DNA of 64,000 nt. Source: an uncultured Pseudokineococcus sp. Lineage in GTDB: Bacteria; Actinomycetota; Actinomycetes; Actinomycetales; Quadrisphaeraceae. Position numbers and translations under genes: made by a program. This document shows positions 17,688-26,515 of this stretch, piece after piece. The DNA is taken from assembly GCF_947495735.1 (NCBI RefSeq), contig NZ_CANMAA010000016.1, positions 1-64,000 of the forward strand, given 5' to 3'. Every line of letters starts with the position of its first letter. The first letter of the stretch is position 1. The notes beneath the pieces were generated by a model. That model was given only the letters and a program-made list of their open reading frames with translations, was not told the origin of the DNA and searched no databases.

Positions 17688-19253
17688 TCAGCCGCGCGCC
17701 GTCGCCAGCTGCACGACCGCCCAGGACAGCGGCGGCAGGGTGATGCGCGCGCTGCCGTCGGTGACAGCGACGTCGCGCAGCGGGCGCAGGCCGACGGCGT
17801 CGGGCGCGTCGACGGTGTTGGCCGTGTGGCGGTCCTGGCCCTCGCCCGCGCTGAGCACGAGCGCCTCGGCCACCCGCAGCTCGCCCGGGAAGGCGGCCAG
17901 GGGCACCTCGACCTCGGCGGCCTCGTGCTGGGAGCGGTTGGCGAGGAAGAGGCTCAGCACGCCCTCGCCCGAGTCGCCGGCGCGGGCGCCGGCGTCCCAG
18001 GTGGCGGAGGCGTCGACGAGGTCGACGTCGTCGAAGCGGGACGTGGAGACCCGGTCGCCCGTCGTGCGGACGTCGAGGATCTCGCCCGTCGCCCGGTGCC
18101 GCATCTGCTCGAAGGGGTGGGCGATGGTCTGCTTCCAGGCCGGCCCGCCCTCCTCGCTGCGCAGGAGGCCGATGACGTTGACGAGCTGGGCCTGGGCGCC
18201 CACGGCGACCCTGTCCCCGTGGCGCAGCAGCGAGTTCAGCAGCGTGCCGACGACGACGGCGTCGGTCACCGTGTACTCGTCCTCGATGACGCGCGGGGCG
18301 ACGTCCCACGCGGTGCGGGCGTTGGCGCGGTCGCTGTTCTGCCAGCGCGTCTGGTACCAGACGTTCCACTCGTCGAAGCTGATGCCGATGTGCTTCTTGT
18401 GCCGGCCGTGGGCCCGCACGGCGTCGGCCGTCGCGACGACCTCCTCGATGAAGGCGTCCATGTCCTTCGCCGAGGCGAGGAAGTCGCCGAAGGTGTCCTC
18501 GCCCTCGTCCTTCTCCTCGTAGTACGCGTGCGCCGAGATGTAGTCGACGTCCTCGTACGTGTGCTCGAGGACGACGCGCTCCCACTCGCCGAAGGTCGCC
18601 ATCGCGCGGCTGGAGCTGCCGCACGCGACGAGCTCGATGGTCGGGTCGACGGTGCGCATGGCGCGCGCCGTCTCCGCCGCGAGGCGCCCGTACTCGTGGG
18701 CCGTCTTGTGGCCGGTCTGCCAGGGGCCGTCCATCTCGTTGCCGAGGCACCAGAGCTTGAAGTCGTACGGGTCCTGGCGCCCGTGCGCCCGCCGCAGGTC
18801 CGACAGCCGCGTGCCGGAGGCGTGGTTGGCGTACTCGAGGAGGTCGCAGGCCTCCTGCATGCCGCGGGTGCCGAGGTTGACGGCCATCATCACCTCGGTG
18901 CCGACCTTCTCGGCCCAGGTGGCGAACTCGTCGAGGCCGAACTGGTTGGTCTCGATCGTCCGCCACGCGCGGTCCAGGCGGCGGGGGCGCTCCTCGCGGG
19001 GCCCGACGCCGTCCTCCCAGTCGTAGCCGGAGACGAAGTTGCCGCCGGGGTAGCGGACGACCGTGGGGCCCACCTCGCGGGTGAGCTGCAGGACGTCCTG
19101 GCGGAGCCCGTTCTCGTCGGCGGTGGGGTGGTCCGGCTCGAAGATGCCGGTGTAGATGCAGCGGCCCATGTGCTCGGCGAAGGAGCCGAACAGGCGGCGC
19201 GGGACGGGACCGACGACGAAGTCGGGCCCGAGGGTCAGGCGTGCGTGCGGCAC
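17688..19253 (-). CDS. abfA: GH51 alpha-L-arabinofuranosidase
   Basis: 521 residues, no signal peptide, hence intracellular. It matches glycoside hydrolase family 51: RYPGGNFVSGYDWEDGVGP near the N-terminus, acid/base Glu173 in CLGNEMDG, and nucleophile Glu295 in ISFDEWNVWY. A C-terminal beta domain follows the barrel. It releases arabinose from short arabino-oligosaccharides brought in by the ABC importer encoded immediately upstream on the same strand. The product feeds AraA, AraB and AraD. About 70 bp separate it from the upstream permease, so it is the last gene of that operon. Confidence 0.95.
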   Translation of the reverse strand: MPHARLTLGPDFVVGPVPRRLFGSFAEHMGRCIYTGIFEPDHPTADENGLRQDVLQLTREVGPTVVRYPGGNFVSGYDWEDGVGPREERPRRLDRAWRTIETNQFGLDEFATWAEKVGTEVMMAVNLGTRGMQEACDLLEYANHASGTRLSDLRRAHGRQDPYDFKLWCLGNEMDGPWQTGHKTAHEYGRLAAETARAMRTVDPTIELVACGSSSRAMATFGEWERVVLEHTYEDVDYISAHAYYEEKDEGEDTFGDFLASAKDMDAFIEEVVATADAVRAHGRHKKHIGISFDEWNVWYQTRWQNSDRANARTAWDVAPRVIEDEYTVTDAVVVGTLLNSLLRHGDRVAVGAQAQLVNVIGLLRSEEGGPAWKQTIAHPFEQMRHRATGEILDVRTTGDRVSTSRFDDVDLVDASATWDAGARAGDSGEGVLSLFLANRSQHEAAEVEVPLAAFPGELRVAEALVLSAGEGQDRHTANTVDAPDAVGLRPLRDVAVTDGSARITLPPLSWAVVQLATARG

Positions 19254-19320
19254 GGGGGTCCTTCCGGGAGGGGGCGTGGTGCTGGTCGGGTGGCTCCGCG
19301 CGGGGCGCGGGCGGGGCGGC

Positions 19321-20241
19321 TCAGGTGCCGCCGAGGCCGGTCGTGGCGACGCCGCGCACGATCTGCCGCTGGAACAGCATGAAGATGATGATCAGCGGGA
19401 GGCCGGCGAGCAGCGCGGACGCCATCACCTGCGCGTACTGGACGCCGAAGCTGGAGCGGACCTGGACGAGGCCGACGGGCAGGGTCATCAGGTCGGGGTC
19501 GCTGATGATGATGAACGGCCACAGGAAGTTGTTCCAGGCGCCGATGAACACGAAGATCCCGACGGCCGCGACGATCGAGCGCGACAGCGGCATGACGATC
19601 TGCCAGAAGATGCGGAAGGGGCCGGCGCCGTCGACGCGGGCCGCCTCCTCGAGCTCGGCGGGGATCCCGTCGAAGAACTTCTTGAGGATGAAGACCATGG
19701 CGGGCACGACGAGCTGCGGGAGGATGATCCCCGCGTAGGTGTCCGCGAGCCCCATGGCCGTCACCTGGCGGTACAGCGGGACGATGAGGATCTGGGGCGG
19801 GACCATGATCCCCGCGATGGTGAGCGCGAAGAGGAAGTTCCGCCCGCGGAAGCGGGTGCGGGAGAAGCCGTAGGCCGCCGTCGTCGCGAGCGCCAGCGTG
19901 AGGACCGTGACGACGACCGTCACCACCGTGCTGTTGATGAACCAGGTGATGATGTTGTCGTTGCCGAGGACCCGCGTGTAGGCCTCGAGGGTGAACCCGG
20001 CCTCGGGCACGACCTCCAGGGGGACGGTGGTGGTGTCCGCCTCGCGCTTGAGCGAGGTGAGCAGCGCCCAGGCGAGCGGGGCGAGCCACAGGGCGGCCAG
20101 GACCGTGAGGGCGGTGGCGATGGCGGTCCTGCTGACGAGCGAGCCGCGCTGCGCGAGCGAGACGCCCTCGCGGCTCTTGCGACCGCGCTGGGTCGTGCGG
20201 TCCGGACGGGCGATGTCCCGCCCGGTCGTGGCGGTGGCCAT
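19321..20241 (-). CDS. Sugar ABC transporter permease (MalG type)
   Basis: 306 residues, six predicted membrane helices. The EAA loop reads ELEEAARVDGAGPFRIFWQI, where the cytoplasmic ATPase docks. A long charged N-terminus precedes the first helix. The ATG follows AGGAGG and overlaps the stop of the preceding permease gene by one base. It forms the channel with the second permease and works with the binding protein encoded upstream. No ATPase gene is in the cluster, so a shared MsiK/MalK-type ATPase from elsewhere would be needed, as is common for actinobacterial sugar importers. Confidence 0.92.
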   Translation of the reverse strand: MATATTGRDIARPDRTTQRGRKSREGVSLAQRGSLVSRTAIATALTVLAALWLAPLAWALLTSLKREADTTTVPLEVVPEAGFTLEAYTRVLGNDNIITWFINSTVVTVVVTVLTLALATTAAYGFSRTRFRGRNFLFALTIAGIMVPPQILIVPLYRQVTAMGLADTYAGIILPQLVVPAMVFILKKFFDGIPAELEEAARVDGAGPFRIFWQIVMPLSRSIVAAVGIFVFIGAWNNFLWPFIIISDPDLMTLPVGLVQVRSSFGVQYAQVMASALLAGLPLIIIFMLFQRQIVRGVATTGLGGT

Positions 20242-21203
20242 CAGGACCTCCTCCTCCTGCTGCTGATCCAGGCCTGGGCCAGCGAGACGATGATGATCAG
20301 GGCGAAGAACATGTAGGAGATCGCCGACGCGTACCCGAGCCGGTAGTTCACGAAGCCGGTGTCGTAGACGTACTGCAGGATCGGCGCCGCGACGCCGCCC
20401 GGTCCGCCGCTGCCGACGTAGAGGATGTAGGCCTGGTCGAAGAGCTTCAGCGAGGCGAGCACCTGCAGGGTGAGCACGAGCCCGGTCGTCACCTTGAGCA
20501 GCGGGAGGGTGATCGAGACCAGCCGGCGCCAGCCGCCCGCGCCGTCGATCGCCGCGGCCTCGTACACGTTCTGCGGGATGCCCTGCAGCGCGGCGAGGTA
20601 CAGCAGGAAGTTGAAGCCGACCGTCCACCAGACGGTGAGGATGACCACGGACCACAGGCCCCAGTCGGGGTCGGAGAGCCACCCGACGTCGGGCAGGCCG
20701 ACCAGCCCGAGCAGCCCGTTGAGCAGGCCGAAGTCGCCCTGGAAGAGCCACTGCCAGATGAGCGTGACGGTCGCGACGGGCAGCAGGAACGGCGCGAAGT
20801 AGGCGAAGCGCCAGAACCACTGGCCGCGGGTGCCCGTGTGCACGAGCAGCGCCATGACGAGCGAGAGCAGCACGAGCGGGATGGTGCTCAGCACGGTGAA
20901 CAGGAGCGTGATGCCGAGGGTCCGCCACACCTCGCCGTCGCCGATCAGGCGGGCGTAGTTCTCGAGGCCGACGAAGTTCGACGTCGTGCCGACGAGGCTC
21001 GTGTCGAAGAAGCTGAGGAACAGCCCGTAGACGATCGGGACGAGCGTGAAGAGGGCGTAGACGACGAGGAAGGGCAGGACGAACCAGAAGCCGCCCCGGC
21101 CCGCCGTCAGGGTGGGCCCGCGGCGGCGACCGGCCGCGCGGCCGTCGACCTCGGCGGCCGGGGTGGGGACGGTCGTCTGCACGCTGCTGCCGACGGCGCT
21201 CAC
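20241..21203 (-). CDS. Sugar ABC transporter permease (MalF type)
   Basis: 320 residues. A GTG start overlaps the stop of the binding-protein gene (GTGA), giving translational coupling. It shows six membrane helices after a 35-residue polar N-terminus and the EAA motif in VYEAAAIDGAGGWRRLVSIT. It is the partner of the MalG-type permease that follows. Substrate is inferred from neighbours to be an arabino-oligosaccharide. Confidence 0.92.
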   Translation of the reverse strand: MSAVGSSVQTTVPTPAAEVDGRAAGRRRGPTLTAGRGGFWFVLPFLVVYALFTLVPIVYGLFLSFFDTSLVGTTSNFVGLENYARLIGDGEVWRTLGITLLFTVLSTIPLVLLSLVMALLVHTGTRGQWFWRFAYFAPFLLPVATVTLIWQWLFQGDFGLLNGLLGLVGLPDVGWLSDPDWGLWSVVILTVWWTVGFNFLLYLAALQGIPQNVYEAAAIDGAGGWRRLVSITLPLLKVTTGLVLTLQVLASLKLFDQAYILYVGSGGPGGVAAPILQYVYDTGFVNYRLGYASAISYMFFALIIIVSLAQAWISSRRRRS

Positions 21204-22525
21204 AGCGGGCTCCCGAGGGCGAGCTGGTCGTCCATCCAGGCGATGAGGTCGTCCGCGCCCTGGTCGGGCGTGAGCGCCCCCGTGCCGACGCCCTGCAGCG
21301 ACTGGCCGGCGCGCGACATGAAGGTCGACCCGGAGCCGGCGAAGTAGACGGCCGGGTCGAAGGCGGCCACCTGGGCGGCGCCGCGGTAGTTGGACTGCGG
21401 GTCGAGGGCGAGGTACTCGGGGCTCTCGGCCACCTCGGACAGGGCCGGGATGTGACCGCCCTCCGCCCAGGACAGGCTGTTCCGGAGCAGCGAGACCGCC
21501 ATGTCGTAGGCCTTCGCGCGGACCTCGGGCTCGGTGCTCCGCTGCGTGGGCAGGACGAGGCTGTGGCTGTCGGCGCGGCAGTAGGCGGTGTCGCCGAAGA
21601 GCGCCGGGAACTGCGTCATCGAGAACGGGATGCCGGCCGTCTGCGCGGTCGCGACCTCCCACGGGCCGATGAGCAGGAAGCCCGCCTGCTCGCTGGCGAA
21701 CGCCGCGGGGGCGCCGGCGCCGTCCTGCGTCTTGGAGGCGATGGTGCCGTCGCACATGGTGGCGATGAAGTCCATCGCCCCGACCATCGCCTCCCGGTCG
21801 ACCACGGCGGGACCGCCCTCGGGGAACGACATCTCCCCGCCGAGCTGGTTGAAGACCGACCAGAAGAGCATGAAGGAGGCCAGGGCGTCGTTGGTGCCGT
21901 AGGCGATGCCGTTGGCGCCGGTCACCTCGGCGGCCCGTCGGCCGGCGTCCAGGAACGCCTCGGCGCCCTGGATCGGCGCCAGCGAGCCGTCGGGGGCGAG
22001 CAGGCCGGCCTCCTCGCAGATGCGCGTGTTGTAGAAGAGCACGAGCGGGTGGGTGTCGAGCGGCAGCGCCTTGAGCTCGCCGTCGAGGGTCACGCGCTCC
22101 ACGACCGGCTCGGGGAACTGGTCGAGGGTGATGCCGCGGGCCTCGAGCTCGGCCAAGTCCCAGGAGTCGACGAGGTTGAGGCCGAAGGTCTCCAGCCGCG
22201 AGGCGTGCAGGGTCGCGAGGTCGGGCCCGCGGCCGCCCTCGACCGCCATCGCCAGCTTCGTGTAGTAGGGCGAGCCCCACTCCAGCGTGGTCGCCGTGAC
22301 GTCCACGTCGGGCGCCTCGGCGCGGTAGGAGTTGATCAGGTCGACCATGCGGGCGCCGTCGCCGCCGGTGAAGAAGTTCCAGTAGGCGAGCGGTGTCGTG
22401 CCTCCGGGTGCGACGGATCCGCACCCGGCGAGCGACGTGGCGCCCAGCGCACCGGCCCCCACGGCCGAGGCTCTGAGGAATGACCGGCGGCTCAGCGCTC
22501 GGTCGCGGACGGGGTCCAGCGTCAT
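21200..22525 (-). CDS. ABC sugar-binding lipoprotein
   Basis: 441 residues, family 1 extracellular solute-binding protein. The N-terminus has twin arginines (SRRSFLRASAVG, residues 12-23) and a lipobox LAGC with Cys35, so it is probably exported folded by Tat and lipidated. The mature part starts PLAYWNFFTGGDGARMVDLI, typical for sugar binders. It is the first gene of a four-gene operon with two permeases and abfA, and is likely to capture arabinose-containing oligosaccharides. A LacI-type operator lies in the region between its start and the divergent LacI gene. Confidence 0.92.
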   Translation of the reverse strand: MTLDPVRDRALSRRSFLRASAVGAGALGATSLAGCGSVAPGGTTPLAYWNFFTGGDGARMVDLINSYRAEAPDVDVTATTLEWGSPYYTKLAMAVEGGRGPDLATLHASRLETFGLNLVDSWDLAELEARGITLDQFPEPVVERVTLDGELKALPLDTHPLVLFYNTRICEEAGLLAPDGSLAPIQGAEAFLDAGRRAAEVTGANGIAYGTNDALASFMLFWSVFNQLGGEMSFPEGGPAVVDREAMVGAMDFIATMCDGTIASKTQDGAGAPAAFASEQAGFLLIGPWEVATAQTAGIPFSMTQFPALFGDTAYCRADSHSLVLPTQRSTEPEVRAKAYDMAVSLLRNSLSWAEGGHIPALSEVAESPEYLALDPQSNYRGAAQVAAFDPAVYFAGSGSTFMSRAGQSLQGVGTGALTPDQGADDLIAWMDDQLALGSPL

Positions 22526-22544
22526 CGGTCGGTCTCCCTTGCCT

Positions 22545-22599
22545 CTACAACGATGTAAAAGGTTGGCGAAGAGTGCTCCGCGCCGACGGCGCCTGTCAA
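22545..22599 (-). promoter_or_regulatory. Importer promoter with LacI-type operator
   Basis: CTACAACGATGTAA (22545-22558) is an imperfect palindrome with a central CG, the usual shape of a LacI-family operator. Upstream on the minus strand lies a consensus -35 TTGACA (22599-22594); the -10 is poor (CACTCT around 22570). The operator would sit just after the transcription start, fitting repression. It lies between the binding-protein gene and the divergent LacI gene and may control both. Confidence 0.6.
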
Positions 22600-22667
22600 G
22601 GCGCGCTCGACCGGTCCAGATGGCGCGGTCGTCGGTGGCGGGTGGCGTCGTCCGGCATCATCGCGGC

Positions 22668-23699
22668 GTGGCTGCCCGACGACCGACGACCGTGCGCGAC
22701 GTGGCGCTGGCCGCCGGCGTGTCGCCCAAGACGGTCTCCAACGTCGTCAACGGCTACGCGCACGTCAGCCCCGGGATGCGCCAGCGGGTCCAGGAGCACA
22801 TCGACGCGCTGGGCTACCGGCCCCAGGCCGCCGGGCGCCAGCTGCGGCAGGGCCGCACCGGGATGGTCGCCGTGGCCGTCCCCGGCATCGACATGCCGTT
22901 CTTCGCCGACCTGGCGAGCCGGCTGGTCCGCACCGCTCGCGCGCACGGCCTCGCCGTCGCCGTCGAGCAGACCGACGGCGACGTCGAGCGCGAGCGCGAG
23001 GTGGCCGCCGGGCTGCCGACGCGCTTCGCCGACGGCCTCGTCTTCTCCCCGCTCGAGATGTCGGCCGACGAGCTGGTGGCCGTCCCCGGCACGCCCGTGG
23101 TCCTGCTGGGGGAGCACGCGGCCGGCGTCCCGGTGGACTGCGTCGGCATCGACAGCGTCGCCGTCGCCGCGCTGGGCACCCGCCACCTGGTCGAGGTGGG
23201 CCGGCGCCGCGTCGCCGCGCTCGGCGTCAAGGCCACGCTGCACGACACGGCCAGCCAGCGCCTGCAGGGCTACCGCTCCGCGCTCGCGGCGGCCGGGCTG
23301 CCCCACGGCGGCGACCTCCTGCTCGGGGTCGAGGACTGGACGCGCGAGGACGGCGAGGCGGCCGGTGAGCGCCTCGTGGCGGCCCGCCGGGCCGGGCTGG
23401 AGGTCGACGGCGTCCTCGCGATGAACGACGTGCTCGCCCTCGGCCTGATGCGCGCGCTGCGGCGCCACGGCGTGCGGGTGCCCGAGGACGTCGCCGTCGT
23501 GGGGGTCGACGACGTCGCGGAGAGCGCCTACAGCACGCCGACGCTGACGACCGTGGCGATCGACCGCTCCGTCATGGCCGAGGCGGCCCTGCGCCTGCTC
23601 GTCTCCCGGATGGCCGACCCGGACCTGCCGCCGCGCGCCGTCGAGGCGCCGCACCGGCTCGTGGTGCGGGAGAGCACCGTCGGCGCCGCCCCCGCCTGA
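22668..23699 (+). CDS. LacI family regulator (importer)
   Basis: 343 residues from a GTG. Helix-turn-helix TVRDVALAAGVSPKTVSNVV with hinge GYRPQAAGRQLRQGRTG; effector domain from VAVAVPGIDMPFFADLAS to VVGVDDVAESAYSTPTLTTV. It is divergent from the importer-abfA operon, and the shared spacer holds a LacI-type operator. It is therefore the most likely local repressor, released by an arabinose-derived sugar (inference). Its helix-turn-helix differs from that of the LacI at 16514, so their operators need not be the same. Confidence 0.9.
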   Translation: MAARRPTTVRDVALAAGVSPKTVSNVVNGYAHVSPGMRQRVQEHIDALGYRPQAAGRQLRQGRTGMVAVAVPGIDMPFFADLASRLVRTARAHGLAVAVEQTDGDVEREREVAAGLPTRFADGLVFSPLEMSADELVAVPGTPVVLLGEHAAGVPVDCVGIDSVAVAALGTRHLVEVGRRRVAALGVKATLHDTASQRLQGYRSALAAAGLPHGGDLLLGVEDWTREDGEAAGERLVAARRAGLEVDGVLAMNDVLALGLMRALRRHGVRVPEDVAVVGVDDVAESAYSTPTLTTVAIDRSVMAEAALRLLVSRMADPDLPPRAVEAPHRLVVRESTVGAAPA

Positions 23700-23884
23700 G
23701 GCCGCGGGCGGCCGTCGAGCGTCGCCGAGGAGCCGGGCCGTCGGTGCCGCAGCGCCGAGCCGGGTGCCACCATGAGGCCCCGTCGGCCGCCGTGGCCCTC
23801 GGCAGGGTCCGGACCCCGGGCCGCGACCTCGGGAGCCGGAGCCCTGACCCGGAGCTCGGCGCCCGCGAGCGAAGGAGCAGCGCC

Positions 23885-24997
23885 ATGCAGGTCGGCATCC
23901 CCCGCGAGGTCAAGAACCGCGAGCTGCGCGTGGCCGCCACGCCCAGCGGCGTCCACGAGCTGGTCGGCCGCGGCCACGAGGTGCTCGTCGAGTCGGGGGC
24001 GGGGGAGGGCTCCTCGATCCCCGACGCCGCCTACGCCGACGCCGGGGCCCGGGTCGTGCCCGCCGCCGCGGACGCGTGGGGCGCCGAGCTGGTGCTGAAG
24101 GTGAAGGAGCCGGTCGAGTCCGAGCACGGCTTCCTGCGCGAGGACCTGCTGCTGCTCACCTACCTGCACCTGGCGGCCGACCGACCGCTGACCGACGCGC
24201 TGCTGGCCGCCGGGACGACGGCGGTCGCCTACGAGACGGTGCAGCTGCCCGACCGCTCCCTGCCCCTGCTCGCGCCCATGAGCGAGGTGGCCGGGCGGCT
24301 CGCGCCGCAGGTCGGGGCGCACACGCTGATGAGCAGCCAGGGGGGTCGCGGCGTGCTCATGGGCGGTGTGCCGGGGGTGCGGCCGGCGAGCGTCGTCGTC
24401 ATCGGCGGCGGCGTCTCGGGCGCCGCGGCCGCGCGGGTCGCCGTCGGCATGGGGGCCGACGTCACCCTGCTGGACCGCGACATCGCGAAGATGCGCCACC
24501 TCGACGAGCTCTACGCCGGGCGCCTGCGCACGGTGGCGTCCAGCGCCCTGGAGCTCGAGCGCGCGGTGCTGGGGGCCGACCTCGTCGTCGGCGCGGTCCT
24601 CGTGCCGGGGGCGCGGGCGCCCAAGCTGGTGTCCGACGACCTCGTCGCCCGCATGCTCCCGGGCAGCGTGCTCGTCGACATCGCCGTCGACCAGGGCGGC
24701 TGCTTCGAGGGCACCCGCCCGACGACGCACGACGACCCGACCTTCGCGGTGCACGGGTCGGTCTTCTACTGCGTGGCGAACATGCCGGGCGCCGTGCCGC
24801 ACACCTCGACCCACGCCCTGACCAACGTGACGCTGCCCTACGTCGTCGAGGTCGCCGAGCGCGGCTGGCGCGAGGCCCTGCGCCGCGACGCGGCCCTCGC
24901 GCGAGGGCTGACGACGGCGGCCGGCGCCGTCACGAGCGCCGGCGTCGCCGAGTCCCACGGGCTCCCGCTGACCCCGGTCGAGGACGTCCTGGCCTGA
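23885..24997 (+). CDS. ald: Alanine dehydrogenase
   Basis: 370 residues, the normal length. It starts MQVGIPREVKNRELRVAATP, with catalytic-region Lys in LVLKVKEPVESE and His in TYLHLAADRP. The NAD-binding Rossmann motif is VVVIGGGVSGAAAARVAVGMG. VDIAVDQGGCFEGTRPTTH and the closing HALTNVTLPY are family signatures. It interconverts L-alanine with pyruvate and ammonia using NAD+. The ATG follows GAAGGAG. No AsnC-type regulator is adjacent. It is convergent with the next gene across a hairpin that covers both stop codons. Confidence 0.95.
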   Translation: MQVGIPREVKNRELRVAATPSGVHELVGRGHEVLVESGAGEGSSIPDAAYADAGARVVPAAADAWGAELVLKVKEPVESEHGFLREDLLLLTYLHLAADRPLTDALLAAGTTAVAYETVQLPDRSLPLLAPMSEVAGRLAPQVGAHTLMSSQGGRGVLMGGVPGVRPASVVVIGGGVSGAAAARVAVGMGADVTLLDRDIAKMRHLDELYAGRLRTVASSALELERAVLGADLVVGAVLVPGARAPKLVSDDLVARMLPGSVLVDIAVDQGGCFEGTRPTTHDDPTFAVHGSVFYCVANMPGAVPHTSTHALTNVTLPYVVEVAERGWREALRRDAALARGLTTAAGAVTSAGVAESHGLPLTPVEDVLA

Positions 24998-25018
24998 GCC
25001 GGCCGGGCGGCCCTCAGG
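24993..25018. terminator. Hairpin spanning both stop codons
   Basis: CCTGAG (24993-24998) pairs with CTCAGG (25013-25018), with an inner GGCC/GGCC stem. The TGA of ald and the stop of the convergent gene lie in opposite arms. It probably terminates both transcripts. Confidence 0.5.
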
Positions 25019-25487
25019 GGCGGGGCCGGTCCAGGACCGGCATCGGCGCGGTCGGGGGGCAGGCGGTGGCGGCCGCGGGCGACGCCGCCGCGAGGGGCTC
25101 GGCGGCGGTCGCGAGGTGCTCCGCCGCGGCGTCCCAGTCGCCGGGCCACACCTCGGGGGCTCCGTCGGCGCAGTCGCAGAAGCGCTGTACGGGCACACGC
25201 GCGCTGCCGGCTGCGCCGGCGTCCGCGTGGGCCCCGTGACCGGCGCGGCCGCGCCAGACCGCCACCGCGCCGATGGCGATCCAGGCCGCGTTGACGCCGA
25301 CGGACGCCCAGGCGGCGAGGGCGACGCCGTTGGCCAGCAGGAGGAGCGCCCCCGTCGTGCTCACGGCCTGGGCGGCCGGCGAGGTGGAGGCGAGCCGGCC
25401 GCTGCTGGTGAGGGCGTAGCCGGCGAGGACGAGGAGGCCGCCGAGGTAGCCGCCGAGGGTGAGCGCGAGGTCGAGGTGCTGTGCCAC
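25014..25487 (-). CDS. CBU_0592-like membrane protein
   Basis: 157 residues. The first 85 contain three hydrophobic segments with GGYLGGLLVLAGYALTSSGR and a later N-W pair (VGVNAAWIAIGA), which is the pattern of the small CBU_0592 membrane family of unknown function. A hydrophilic, Ala/Pro-rich C-terminal tail of about 70 residues with two cysteines (CDCA) is extra. It is divergent from the LysR gene, with only 70 bp between starts, so the regulator may control it. Confidence 0.7.
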   Translation of the reverse strand: MAQHLDLALTLGGYLGGLLVLAGYALTSSGRLASTSPAAQAVSTTGALLLLANGVALAAWASVGVNAAWIAIGAVAVWRGRAGHGAHADAGAAGSARVPVQRFCDCADGAPEVWPGDWDAAAEHLATAAEPLAAASPAAATACPPTAPMPVLDRPRP

Positions 25488-25558
25488 AGGCAGGTTGTCG
25501 GCACGGCCGGAGATCGACGAGAGTCACGAGAAGAGGCGCTGTGGTTCAGTAGCGCTTC

Positions 25559-26482
25559 ATGAGCCTGGACCCCCGGCGGCTGCTCGTGCTGAGGGCCGTC
25601 CGCCGTGCGGGCGGGGTGCTGCCGGCCGCCCGCGCGCTGCACCTGACGCCCTCGGCCGTGTCCCAGGCGGTCTCCCGCCTGGAGCAGGAGGCGGGCCTCG
25701 CGCTCGTCGACCGGTCCCGCCGCGGGGGCGGCCGCACCCTCGAGCTGACGGCGGCCGGCCACGCCCTCGCCGACCGCGCGGAGGAGGTGGCCGACGCGCT
25801 GGCGCTCGCCGAGCGGGAGACGGCGTCCCTGCGCGGCGCCGCCGCGGGGCCCGTGCGGGTCGGGGGGTTCGCCACGGTGCTGCGCCGGCTCGTCGCCCCG
25901 GCGGTCGGCGCCCTCGCGCTCGCGGGCTCGGCCGTCGAGCCGGAGGTGGTCGAGGTCGACGAGGCGTCGGGCCTGCGCGCGCTGCGCGCGGGGCGCCTGG
26001 ACCTCCTGCTCGTCGAGCGCGCCCTCGGGGACGCCGCCCGCGCGGTGCCCGGCCTCGCGGGAGAGGACCTCATGCACGACGCCTACCGGGTCGTCGTCCC
26101 GGCGGCCTGGCCCCGCCCGGACGAGCTGGGCGAGCTCCTCGCCCGGCCGTGGGTCGCGGCGCCCCCCGGCCAGGCGGCGCGCGTGGTGCTCGACCGCCTG
26201 GCGGCGGCCGGCGGGCGGCAGCCCGTCGTGCGGCACACCTGCACCGAGGCCTCGGCGATGCTCGCGCTCGTCGGCGCGGGGCTCGGCGCCGCCGTCGTCA
26301 CCGAGCTGGCGCTCGCGCACCTGCCGCACCCGGGCGCCCGCGCGACGGCGGGCTCCATCGACGCCGGGTCCCGCGGGCTCTCGGTGGTGCACCGCTCAGG
26401 CCGGGCCGACCCCTCGCCGGTGGTGGTGGCCGTGCTGGAGGCGCTGCGCCTCCAGGCGGGCGAGGAGGTCGAGCCGGGCTGA
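25559..26482 (+). CDS. LysR family regulator
   Basis: 307 residues. The winged helix-turn-helix is at residues 5-62 (LLVLRAVRRAGGVLPAARAL and SAVSQAVSRLEQEAGLALVD). The effector domain starts at GPVRVGGFATVLRRLVAPAV. Members act as tetramers and often control a divergent gene, here the CBU_0592-like membrane protein. The inducer is unknown. It is convergent with the MFS gene. Confidence 0.87.
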   Translation: MSLDPRRLLVLRAVRRAGGVLPAARALHLTPSAVSQAVSRLEQEAGLALVDRSRRGGGRTLELTAAGHALADRAEEVADALALAERETASLRGAAAGPVRVGGFATVLRRLVAPAVGALALAGSAVEPEVVEVDEASGLRALRAGRLDLLLVERALGDAARAVPGLAGEDLMHDAYRVVVPAAWPRPDELGELLARPWVAAPPGQAARVVLDRLAAAGGRQPVVRHTCTEASAMLALVGAGLGAAVVTELALAHLPHPGARATAGSIDAGSRGLSVVHRSGRADPSPVVVAVLEALRLQAGEEVEPG

Positions 26483-26515
26483 GGGCCCGTGCCGGCGCAG
26501 CGACCCGCCTCCCGG

